In this document: piece by piece, positions 53,584 through 62,590 of the stretch
Layout of the letters: every line of letters begins with the position of its first letter
Numbering within the stretch: the first letter of the stretch is position 1
Source of the DNA: Balanoglossus misakiensis
Taxonomy: Eukaryota > Hemichordata
DNA: 64,000 nucleotides
Assembly: GCA_040954595.2 (NCBI GenBank)
Contig: CM082585.2
Span: 2,356,001-2,420,000 of the forward strand
Direction of reading: 5' to 3'
Translations under genes and position numbers: made by a program
Notes under the pieces: generated by a model
Seen by the model: the letters and a program-made list of their open reading frames with translations, nothing else
Database searches by the model: none
What the model was told of the DNA's origin: nothing

Positions 53584-55977
53584 CTGTCTACGTACACAAC
53601 CAAAATAAGACATTTGCGACAAAACCAACAACATCATAAATTTCAACTTCTCCTACAAAAGAACAAACACGGCGATAATCACAGAAAGAAACCACTTCGA
53701 CACTTTTCCAGGAACCGACGCAATAACAGACCAAGAACGAAGGCCAAGTCAAAACAAACAGCTGCACAGGACACGATTTCAACAGTCACCAACCTCTCCT
53801 CAAGTCAACTTACCCCAGCGGAAGTAAGTGTGCTCTCCAAAGGTCTTACATTCTGCCCGACCCCCACAAATATTAATACCAGAGAACTCTACTCCGACAT
53901 TCAAGAATTCAAACGAAAATGCAGATTACGCTATAAATACAGAAACAGACATGACGACCAAAATGCTATACAACCGATCAAGTGTGGTCCATTTAATCGG
54001 GAGAAATCTGGCTTTAACCCACCTCCGAATGAAAGTACCACCCTAGAAGCTTTCCTCACTGCCGTCGAAGAAGAAGTCCTAAATGATAAGATTCGCAAGA
54101 AAACTTATGATAATATCAGCAAAGAAGAAAGAGCTGCTCTCCGAAAACTTGTCGACAGGGCGGACCTCACAATTAAACCGGCCGACAAAGGTGGGGGTAT
54201 TGTAGTCATGGACACAGCAAGCTACATTGATACATGTCAGAACATACTACAAGACCGTTTATTCTACAGAGAACTAGACCATGACCCCACAAACCAATAC
54301 CAAAATGAACTTGAGAAGAAGGTAAAGAAATGGATGAACAAGAAATGGATCCCACAGGACATCGCCAAAAAACTCATACAAAAAGAACCCAAACCAGGCA
54401 ACTTCTATGGTCTGCCGAAAATTCACAAACAAAATTCACCACTTCGCCCCATAGTACCACAGCACCAAGCCGTCACCACCCCACTTGCACAATATGTCGA
54501 TCACATCCTTCAACCCATCGTCAAAAAGCTTCCATCATACCTCAAGGACACCACTCACCACCTGCAGGACATAGAAAATAGCACAGTACCGGACAATAGC
54601 ATCCTCGTCACCATGGACGTCGTTTCTCTGTACACCAATATACCCCACGACTACGGCATCCAAGCAGTACAGGAAGCTTTGGAGGAACACAACATCACCA
54701 CACCTAACCCTACGCTCATCACAGAAATGCTCGAATTCATTCTCACCAAAAACTACTTCCAATTCAACGAGAGATTCTATCTGCAAGTTCACGGCACAGC
54801 CATGGGCAGTAAGGTCGCGCCTTCCTATGCGAACATCGCTATGGGCAAACTAGAAAAATACATCCTTGCCAACTGTCCTCTACAACCACAAAATTGGAAA
54901 AGATTCATTGATGACATCCGCTATATTTGGACTCATGGGCCCGACCAACTTGTTAAATTCCATGAATACTGCAACTCCATCCACCCATCCCTGAAATTCA
55001 CCATAGAACACAGCCCACTTGAAGTTCCATTTCTGGACACCAATATGATGATCAAGGATAACACTATTCATACGACCATCTACAGCAAACCTACTGACAA
55101 GCACACGTATCTACTTCCATCATCCTGCCATCCACGCCATATCTTTAAAGCGATCCCCAAGGGACAGGCCCTGCGATATAGACGCATCTGCTCTACAACA
55201 GATCTCTACAATGAAGAAACCAAGAAACTTCAGGACCACTTCATCCAACGCAACTACAAAAAATCAGCGATCTCTAATGCCATCAATCAAGTAAGAAGCA
55301 TCCCACGTGACCGACTCATCAACTACCAAGACAAAAACACCAACTCATCCGAACGTATACCATTTGTCATCACACACCACCCGGCCCTTCCCAGCATATC
55401 GACAATAATTAGAAAGCACTGGCACATACTTGCATCTAATCAGTCTACAAGGGAGACATTCACCGCGCCCCCTTTTGTCGCTTATAGACAACCACCCAAC
55501 CTAAGGAAGATGATAGTCAGAGCCGGCCTTAAGACAAGAACTAAAGACGCTGACCCAGGACTCTGTAAACCCTGTAACAACTGTAGAACATGCAAATTTA
55601 TGATCCAGACCAATGAACACAAATTAATCAACAAGGTGAATAACAAATCGCATCATATCATCGGCCAACTGACATGTAATACTCGCAACATCATTTATGC
55701 CATCGTCTGTATCAAATGCGACAAATTGTACATCGGGGAAACAAAACGGGAACTCCGTATCAGAATCAACGAACACCTTTACAGTATCCGTACACACAAA
55801 GACACTCTAGTCGCTCATCACTTCCATGAACCTGATCACAACATTGACCATTTCCAATTCACTGGTCTGTGCAAAGTATATTCGAGACACGACAAAATAA
55901 GAAAGCAACTGGAACTCAAAATTATTAATGCACTCGGTACCCTTTCACCCACTGGTATCAACAAAAAGGACTGGTAG
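53584..55977 (+). CDS. Penelope-like RT / GIY-YIG endonuclease, plus-strand copy, 5'-truncated
   Basis: Mirror copy of the minus-strand gene, with reverse transcriptase and endonuclease motifs all present: FYGLPKIHK at 54403-54429, the motif A Asp codon at 54616, FIDDI from 54904, the Cys cluster at 55564-55593 and YIG from 55729. The frame is open back to an ATG at 53509, but residues 1-22 come from antisense of the left arm and 23-25 from the loop. The native N-terminus begins in LSTYTTKIRHLRQ, a basic N-terminal stretch upstream of the conserved LSKGLTFCPTP segment. PLE proteins normally extend further upstream and start with Met, so this copy is 5'-truncated. The catalytic motifs look intact, suggesting a young insertion. 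It ends with TAG at 55975. No host gene resembles this combination of RT and GIY-YIG; a telomerase is excluded by the nuclease domain. Confidence 0.92.
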   Translation: MSTYTTKIRHLRQNQQHHKFQLLLQKNKHGDNHRKKPLRHFSRNRRNNRPRTKAKSKQTAAQDTISTVTNLSSSQLTPAEVSVLSKGLTFCPTPTNINTRELYSDIQEFKRKCRLRYKYRNRHDDQNAIQPIKCGPFNREKSGFNPPPNESTTLEAFLTAVEEEVLNDKIRKKTYDNISKEERAALRKLVDRADLTIKPADKGGGIVVMDTASYIDTCQNILQDRLFYRELDHDPTNQYQNELEKKVKKWMNKKWIPQDIAKKLIQKEPKPGNFYGLPKIHKQNSPLRPIVPQHQAVTTPLAQYVDHILQPIVKKLPSYLKDTTHHLQDIENSTVPDNSILVTMDVVSLYTNIPHDYGIQAVQEALEEHNITTPNPTLITEMLEFILTKNYFQFNERFYLQVHGTAMGSKVAPSYANIAMGKLEKYILANCPLQPQNWKRFIDDIRYIWTHGPDQLVKFHEYCNSIHPSLKFTIEHSPLEVPFLDTNMMIKDNTIHTTIYSKPTDKHTYLLPSSCHPRHIFKAIPKGQALRYRRICSTTDLYNEETKKLQDHFIQRNYKKSAISNAINQVRSIPRDRLINYQDKNTNSSERIPFVITHHPALPSISTIIRKHWHILASNQSTRETFTAPPFVAYRQPPNLRKMIVRAGLKTRTKDADPGLCKPCNNCRTCKFMIQTNEHKLINKVNNKSHHIIGQLTCNTRNIIYAIVCIKCDKLYIGETKRELRIRINEHLYSIRTHKDTLVAHHFHEPDHNIDHFQFTGLCKVYSRHDKIRKQLELKIINALGTLSPTGINKKDW

Positions 55978-56340
55978 AACTTTTTTCTTTCATTCATATT
56001 CATATTTTTCCCACCACCTATAGTCTTTGTTTACTGCTAGGCAGTCCGTTTGATTTTTCCTCCCACACTAGGGAGTCCTCTTTGTCTTTATTCAGACCAC
56101 ATTCAGACCATCACCGCTGAGTAAGTTTCTTTTGTCTTGTCTCTCTACATTTATTTTTATCATTCCGTTTTACAAGTTGTCATTTTACTCAAGTCTAATT
56201 TTTTGTCCGCATGTCCAACTGCAGTTCCGACTGTTTTTAATTTTGTCTTCGTTTCAGACTTTATTTTTACAATACTCAATGAGATTTTGACCATACAGCT
56301 CATTTTTATTTTCCACCTACATTTTGCTATTTTTAGATCC
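55978..56340 (+). other. 3' untranslated region of the plus-strand PLE copy
   Basis: Non-coding stretch after the TAG stop, pyrimidine-rich (TTTTTTCTTTC at its start). An 80-codon open frame overlaps it and the hairpin (56137-56379), but it has no domain and simply reads through the structured region. Confidence 0.7.
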
Positions 56341-56378
56341 CTGAAGAAGATCCTCAGTGAAGGATCGAAACGTTGGTA
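56341..56378 (+). ncRNA. Hammerhead-like hairpin in PLE 3' region (plus copy)
   Basis: CTGAAGA at 56341-56347, a 5-bp stem GATCC/GGATC, GAAAC at 56367-56371 and a possible two-pair stem III (AC/GT) before a GTA cleavage triplet at 56376-56378. The same caveats apply as for the minus copy: an additional A before stem II and no clear pairing between the flanks. Self-cleavage is an inference from the family. Confidence 0.4.
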
Positions 56379-56393
56379 GAACAAGTTTTTAAC

Positions 56394-56399
56394 AATAAA
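56394..56399 (+). promoter_or_regulatory. AATAAA polyadenylation-type signal, plus copy
   Basis: A canonical AATAAA about 420 bases after the stop codon and 16 bases after the hammerhead-like hairpin. Position fits a 3'-end signal, but PLE transcript ends may instead be set by ribozyme cleavage. Confidence 0.45.
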
Positions 56400-56440
56400 A
56401 CTTTTTATGAAACCCGACGCTTGTCTCCTCATCGAACTCA

Positions 56441-56518
56441 TCCATACTACTCAAGCAGCCGAGTTTCACCATTGGGAACACATACTGTAGTTGGACTGAC
56501 CCTGTTTTACTATACAAA
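56441..56518 (+). mobile_element. Unpaired 78-bp 3' tail of the plus-strand PLE copy
   Basis: Sequence beyond the palindrome but before the right target-site duplication. It is not satellite and has no counterpart left of 50716. It is most simply the native 3' end of the element (or the start of the next unit of a tandem PLE template) that the left arm lacks. It begins TCCATACTACTCAAG and ends ACTATACAAA. I recognise no further motif in it. Confidence 0.75.
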
Positions 56519-56529
56519 CTCGTTTATTT
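56519..56529. repeat. Target-site duplication, right (CTCGTTTATTT)
   Basis: Right copy of the 11-bp duplication; satellite continues directly with ACCGATTTCTG. Together with the left copy it brackets the whole inverted pair, not each arm separately. Confidence 0.9.
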
Positions 56530-59302
56530 ACCGATTTCTGTTGTGATGCGCATAACACATAGATAGGCCTATGCGCATAAGGAAGTTTTCCACCAGACTC
56601 TGTAGATCGACGGATAGTTGTACAATTTCCATGGTTGCTTCCAAACAGCCTCGTTTATTTACCGATTTCTGTTGTGAGGCACAGAACACATGATAGGCCT
56701 ATGCGCATAAGACATTTTTCCACTAGACTCTGTAGATCGACGGATAGTTCTAAAATTTCCATGGTTGCTTCCAAACAGCCTCGTTTATTTACCGAATTCT
56801 GTTGTGAGGCGCAGAGCACGTAATAGGCCTATGCGCATAAGAAAGTTTTCCACCAGACTCTGTAGATCGACGGATAGTTGTAAAATTTCCATGGTTGCTT
56901 CCAAACAGCCTCGTTTATTTACCGATTTCTGTTGTGATGCGCAGAACACATAGATAGGCATATGTGCATAATAAAGTTTTCCACTAGACTCTGTAGATCG
57001 AGAGATAGTTCTAAAATTTCCATGGTTGCTTCCAAACACAGCCTCGTTTGTTTACAAAATTCTGTTGTGATGCGCAGAACACATATATAGGCCTATGCGC
57101 ATAATAACGTTTTCCACTAGACTCTGTAGATCGACGGATAGTTGTAAAATTTCCATGGTTGCTTCCAAACAGCCTCGTTTATTTACCGAATTCTGTTGTG
57201 AGGCGCAGAACACATAGATAGGCATATGTGCATAAGAAAGTTTTCCACTATAGACTCTGTAGATCGAGAGTTAGTTCTAAAATGTCCATGGTTGCTTCCA
57301 AACACAGCCTCGTTTGTTTACAAAATTCTGTTGTGATGCGCAGAACACATATATAGGCCTATGCGCATAATAACGTTTTCCACTAGACTCTGTAGATCGA
57401 CGGATAGTTGTAAAATTTCCATGGTTGCTTCCAAACAGCCTCGTTTATTTACCGAATTCTGTTGTGAGGCGCAGAACACATGATAGGCCTATGCGCATGA
57501 GACATTTTTCCACTAGACTCTGTAGATCGATGGATAGTTGTAAAATTTCATGGTTGCTTCCAAATACAGCCTCGTTTATTTAGCGATTTCTGTTGTGATG
57601 CGCATAACACATAGATAGGCCTATGCGCATAAGAACGTTTTCCACTAGACTTTGTAGATCGACGGATAGTTGTACAATGTCCATGGTTGCTTCCAAACAG
57701 CCTCGTTTATTTACCGAATTCTGTTGTGAGGCGCAGAACACGTAATAGGTCTATGCGCATAAGGAAGTTTTCCACCAGACTCTGTAGATCGACGGATAGT
57801 TGTAAAATTTCATGGTTGCTTCCAAATACAGCCTCGTTTATTTACCGATTTCTGTTGTGATGCGCATAACACATAGATAGGCCTATGCGCATAAGAACGT
57901 TTTCCACTAGACTCTGTAGATCGACGGATAGTTGTACAATTTCCATGGTTGCTTCCAAACAGCCTCGTTTATTTACCGATTTCTGTTGTGAGGCACAGAA
58001 CACATGATAGGCCTATGCGCATAAGACATTTTTCCACTAGACTCTGTAGATCGACGGATAGTTCTAAAAGTTCCATGGTTGCTTCCAAACAGCCTCGTTT
58101 ATTTACCGAATTCTGTTGTGAGGCGCAGAGCACGTAATAGGCCTATGCGCATAAGAAAGTTTTCCACCAGACTCTGTAGATCGACGGATAGTTGTAAAAT
58201 TTCCATGGTTGCTTCCAAACAGCCTCGTTTATTTACCGATTTCTGTTGTGATGCGCAGAACACATACATATGCCTATGCGCATAAGAAAGTTTCCCACTA
58301 GACTCTGTAGATCGACGGATAGTTCTAAAATTTCCATGATTGCTTCCAAACACATCCTCGATTGTTTACAAAATTCTGTTGTGATGCGCAGAACACATAT
58401 ATAGGCCTATGCGCATATGAATGTTTTCCACTATACTCCGTAGATCGACAGATAGTTCTAAAATTTCCATTGTTGCTTCCAAACAAAGCCTCGTTTGTTT
58501 ACAAAATTCTGTTGTGATGTGCATAACACATGATAGGCCTATGCGCACATGAACGTTTTTCCACTAGACTCTGTAGATCGACGGATAGTTCTAAAATTTA
58601 CATGGTTGCTTCCAAACAGCCTCGTTTATTTACCGATTTCTGTTGTGAGGCGCAGAACACGTAATAGGCCTATGCGCATAAGAAAGTTTTCCACCAGACT
58701 CTGTAGATCGACGGATAGTTGTAAAATTTACATGGTTGCTTCCAAATACAGCCTCGTTTATTTACCGATTTCTGTTGTGATGCGCATAATACATAGATAG
58801 GCCTATGTGCATAATAAAGTTTTCCACTAGACTCTGTAGATCGAGAGATAGTTCTAAAATTTCCATGGTTGTTTCCAAACACAGCCTCGTTCATTTACAA
58901 AATTCTGTTGTGATGCGCTGAACACATACATATGCCTATGCGCATAAGAAAGTTTCCCACTAGACTCTGTAGATCGACGGATAGTTCTAAAATTTCCATG
59001 ATTGCTTCCAAACACATCCTCGATTGTTTACAAAATTCTGTTGTGATGCGCAGAACACATATATAGGCCTATGCGCATATGAACGTTTTCCACTATACTC
59101 CGTAGATCGACGGATAGTTCTAAAATTTCCATTGTTGCTTCCAAACAGCCTCGTTTATTTACCGAATTCTGTTGTGAGGCGCAGAACACGTAATAGGCCT
59201 ATGCGCATAAGAAACTTTTCAACTTTAGATCGAGAGATAGTTCTAAAATTTCCATGGTTGTTTCCAAACACAGCCTCGTTCATTTACAAAATTCTGTTGT
59301 GA

Positions 59303-59830
59303 TGCGCAGAACACATATATAGGCCTATGCGCATATGAACGTTTTCCACTATACTCCGTAGATCGACAGATAGTTCTAAAATTTCCAATGTTGCTTCCAA
59401 ACAAAGCCTCGTTTGTTTACAAAATTATGTTGTGATGTGCATAACACATGATAGCATATGCGCATATGAACGTTTTCCACTATACTCTGTAGATCGAGAG
59501 ATAGTTCTAAAATTTCCACGGTTGCTTCCAAACAAAGCCTCGTTTGTTTACAAAATTATGTTGTGATGTGCATAACACATGATAGGCCTATGCGCATATG
59601 AACGTTTTCCACTATACTCTGTAGATCGAGAGATAGTTCTAAAATTTCCACGGTTGCTTCCAAACAAAGCCTCGTTTGTTTACAAAATTATGTTGTGATG
59701 TGCATAACACATGATAGGCCTATGCGCATATGAACGTTTTCCACTATACTCAGTAGATCGAGAGATAGTTCTAAAATTTCCATTGTTGCTTCCAAACAAA
59801 GCCTCGTTTGTTTACAAAATTCTGTTGTGA
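59303..59830. repeat. Divergent monomer subfamily, local homogenised run
   Basis: About four consecutive monomers form their own subtype with AAACAAAGCC, TTATGTTGTGATGTGC, ATAACACATGATAG and GCGCATATGAACG. Two of them share CCACGGTTGC and are almost identical over about 132 bp. One monomer lacks several bases in GATAGCATATGCG (about 59451) where its neighbours read GATAGGCCTATGCG. A related single monomer sits near 58490-58550. Confidence 0.8.
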
Positions 59831-60700
59831 TGCGCAGAACACATATATAGGCCTATGCGCATAATAACGTTTTCCACTAGACTCTGTAGATCGACGGATA
59901 GTTGTAAAATTTCCATGGTTGCTTCCAAACAGCCTCGTTTATTTACCGAATTCTGTTGTGAGGCGCAGAACACATAGATAGGCATATGTGCATAAGAAAG
60001 TTTTCCACTATAGACTCTGTAGATCGAGAGATAGTTCTAAAATGTCCATGGTTGCTACCAAACACAGCCTCGTTTGTTTACAAAATTCTGTTGTGATGCG
60101 CAGAACACATATATAGGCCTATGCGCATAAGAACGTTTCCACTAGACTCTGTAGATCGACGGATAGCTGTAAAATTTCCATGGTTGCTTCCAAACAGCCT
60201 CGTTTATTTACCGATTTCTGTTGTGATGCGCAGAACACATAGATAGGCATATGTGCATAATAAAGTTTTCCACTAGACTCTGTAGATCGAGAGATAGTTC
60301 TAAAATTTCCATGGTTGCTTCCAAACACAGCCTCGTTTGTTTACAAAATTCTGTTGTGATGCGCAGAACACATATATAGGCCTATGCGCATAATAACGTT
60401 TTCCACTAGACTCTGTAGATCGACGGATAGTTGTAAAATTTCCATGGTTGCTTCCAAACAGCCTCGTTTATTTACCGAATTCTGTTGTGAGGCGCAGAAC
60501 ACATAGATAGGCATATGTGCATAAGAAAGTTTTCCACTATAGACTCTGTAGATCGAGAGATAGTTCTAAAATGTCCATGGTTGCTTCCAAACACAGCCTC
60601 GTTTGTTTACAAAATTCTGTTGTGATGCGCAGAACACATATATAGGCCTATGCGCATAATAACGTTTTCCACTAGACTCTGTAGATCGACGGATAGTTGT

Positions 60701-60720
60701 AAAATTTCCAAACAGCCTCG
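60701..60720. repeat. Monomer with a 12-bp internal deletion
   Basis: The sequence runs from AAAATTTCCA straight into AACAGCCTCG, missing 12 bases that normally include ATGGTTGC. The missing segment lies between two TTCCA copies, so replication slippage between these short direct repeats explains it. Confidence 0.8.
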
Positions 60721-62160
60721 TTTATTTACCGAATTCTGTTGTGAGGCGCAGAACACATAGATAGGCATATGTGCATAAGAAAGTTTTCCACTATAGACTC
60801 TGTAGATCGAGAGATAGTTCTAAAATGTCCATGGTTGCTACCAAACACAGCCTCGTTTGTTTACAAAATTCTGTTGTGATGCGCAGAACACATATATAGG
60901 CCTATGCGCATATGAACGTTTCCACTAGACTATGTAGATCGACGGATAGCTGTAAAATTTCCATGGTTGCTTCCAAACAGCCTCGTTTATTTACCGATTT
61001 CTGTTGTGAGGCGCAGAACACATGATAGGCCTATGCGCATGAGACATTTTTCCACTAGACTCTGTAGATCGACGGATAGTTGTAAAATTTCATGGTTGCT
61101 TCCAAATACAGCCTCGTTTATTTAGCGATTTCTGTTGTGATGCGCATAACACATAGATAGGCCTATGCGCATAAGAACGTTTTCCACTAGACTTTGTAGA
61201 TCGACGGATAGTTGTACAATGTCCATGGTTGCTTCCAAACAGCCTCGTTTATTTACCGAATTCTGTTGTGAGGCGCAGAACACGTAATAGGTATATGCGC
61301 ATAAGGAAGTTTTCCACCAGACTCTGTAGATCGACGGATAGTTGTAAAATTTCATGGTTGCTTCCAAATACAGCCTCGTTTATTTACCGATTTCTGTTGT
61401 GATGCGCATAACACATAGATAGGCCTATGCGCATAAGAACGTTTTCCACTAGACTCTGTAGATCGACGGATAGTTGTACAATGTCCATGGTTGCTTCCAA
61501 ACAGCCTCGTTTATTTACCGAATTCTGTTGTGAGGCGCAGAACACGTAATAGGTCTATGCGCATAAGGAAGTTTTCCACCAGACTCTGTAGATCGACGGA
61601 TAGTTGTAAAATTTCATGGTTGCTTCCAAATACAGCCTCGTTTATTTACCGATTTCTGTTGTGATGCGCATAACACATAGATAGGCCTATGCGCATAAGA
61701 ACGTTTTCCACTAGACTCTGTAGATCGACGGATAGTTGTACAATTTCCATGGTTGCTTCCAAACAGCCTCGTTTATTTACCGATTTCTGTTGTGAGGCAC
61801 AGAACACATGATAGGCCTATGCGCATAAGACATTTTTCCACTAGACTCTGTAGATCGACGGATAGTTCTAAAATTTCCATGGTTGCTTCCAAACAGCCTC
61901 GTTTATTTACCGAATTCTGTTGTGAGGCGCAGAGCACGTAATAGGCCTATGCGCATAAGAAAGTTTTCCACCAGACTCTGTAGATCGACGGATAGTTGTA
62001 AAATTTCCATGGTTGCTTCCAAACAGCCTCGTTTATTTACCGATTTCTGTTGTGATGCGCAGAACACATAGATAGGCATATGTGCATAATAAAGTTTTCC
62101 ACTAGACTCTGTAGATCGAGAGATAGTTCTAAAATGTCCATGGTTGCTTCCAAACACAGC

Positions 62161-62422
62161 CTCGTTTGTTTACAAAATTCTGTTGTGATGCGCAGAACAC
62201 ATATATAGGCCTATGCGCATAATAACGTTTTCCACTAGACTCTGTAGATCGACGGATAGTTGTAAAATTTCCATGGTTGCTTCCAAACAGCCTCGTTTGT
62301 TTACAAAATTCTGTTGTGATGCGCAGAACACATATATAGGCCTATGCGCATAATAACGTTTTCCACTAGACTCTGTAGATCGACGGATAGTTGTAAAATT
62401 TCCATGGTTGCTTCCAAACAGC
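62161..62422. repeat. Single-monomer tandem duplication (131 bp x 2)
   Basis: Bases 62161-62291 and 62292-62422 are the same 131-bp monomer repeated. The duplication produces a hybrid junction, AAACAGCC followed by TTTGTTTAC, whereas elsewhere AAACAGCC normally goes with TTTATTTAC. This breaks the A-B alternation and looks like a one-monomer unequal exchange. Confidence 0.75.
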
Positions 62423-62570
62423 CTCGTTTATTTACCGAATTCTGTTGTGAGGCGCAGAACACATAGATAGGCATATGTGCATAAGAAAGTTTTCCACTAT
62501 AGACTCTGTAGATCGAGAGATAGTTCTAAAATGTCCATGGTTGCTTCCAAACACAGCCTCGTTTGTTTAC

Positions 62571-62590
62571 AAAATTCTGTATATATAGGC
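62571..62590. repeat. Monomer with a 17-bp internal deletion
   Basis: TTCTGT is joined directly to ATATATAGGC. The usual intervening TGTGATGCGCAGAACAC is absent. All other monomers near it keep this segment. Confidence 0.8.

Larger units (their letters stand above)
50715..56440. repeat. Near-perfect 5.7-kb palindrome with an 8-bp loop
   Basis: Arms 50715-53573 and 53582-56440 are reverse complements. The loop 53574-53581 (TGTCTTGC) is not self-complementary. Symmetry fails at 50714 and 56441. Base 50715 is itself target-site sequence that matches by chance. The only arm mismatch I found is 51729 (C) against 55426 (A), which changes one residue, Val on the minus copy and Ile on the plus copy. 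I compared the flanking untranslated parts by eye and the coding parts mainly through their translations, so silent differences could have been missed. Confidence 0.95.
50716..56518. mobile_element. Head-to-head inverted dimer of a Penelope-like retroelement
   Basis: A 5,803-bp insertion in the satellite made of two copies of one PLE with their 5' ends together and 3' ends outward. The left arm is on the minus strand and the right arm on the plus strand. Coordinates of paired features sum to 107155 throughout (coding ends 51178 and 55977, hairpins, AATAAA signals), so there is no net length difference between arms. The insertion is flanked by an 11-bp target-site duplication, and the satellite on both sides has the same orientation and register. 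PLEs are target-primed retroelements whose enzyme combines a telomerase-related reverse transcriptase with a GIY-YIG nuclease; they often show inverted or tandem arrangements and variable target-site duplications. Confidence 0.93.

Noticed and set aside
56137-56379. 80-codon frame at the element's 3' end ending in KKILSEGSKRW
   Set aside because: It runs through the 3' untranslated region and the hammerhead-like hairpin; the C-terminal residues are just the translation of that structured motif.
50715-56440. Palindrome as a fold-back read or assembly artefact
   Set aside because: A fold-back artefact would also invert the flanking satellite. Here both flanks have the same orientation and phase, an 11-bp target-site duplication is present, one arm is 78 bp longer, and the arms differ by one base. 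Long reads crossing both junctions would settle it.
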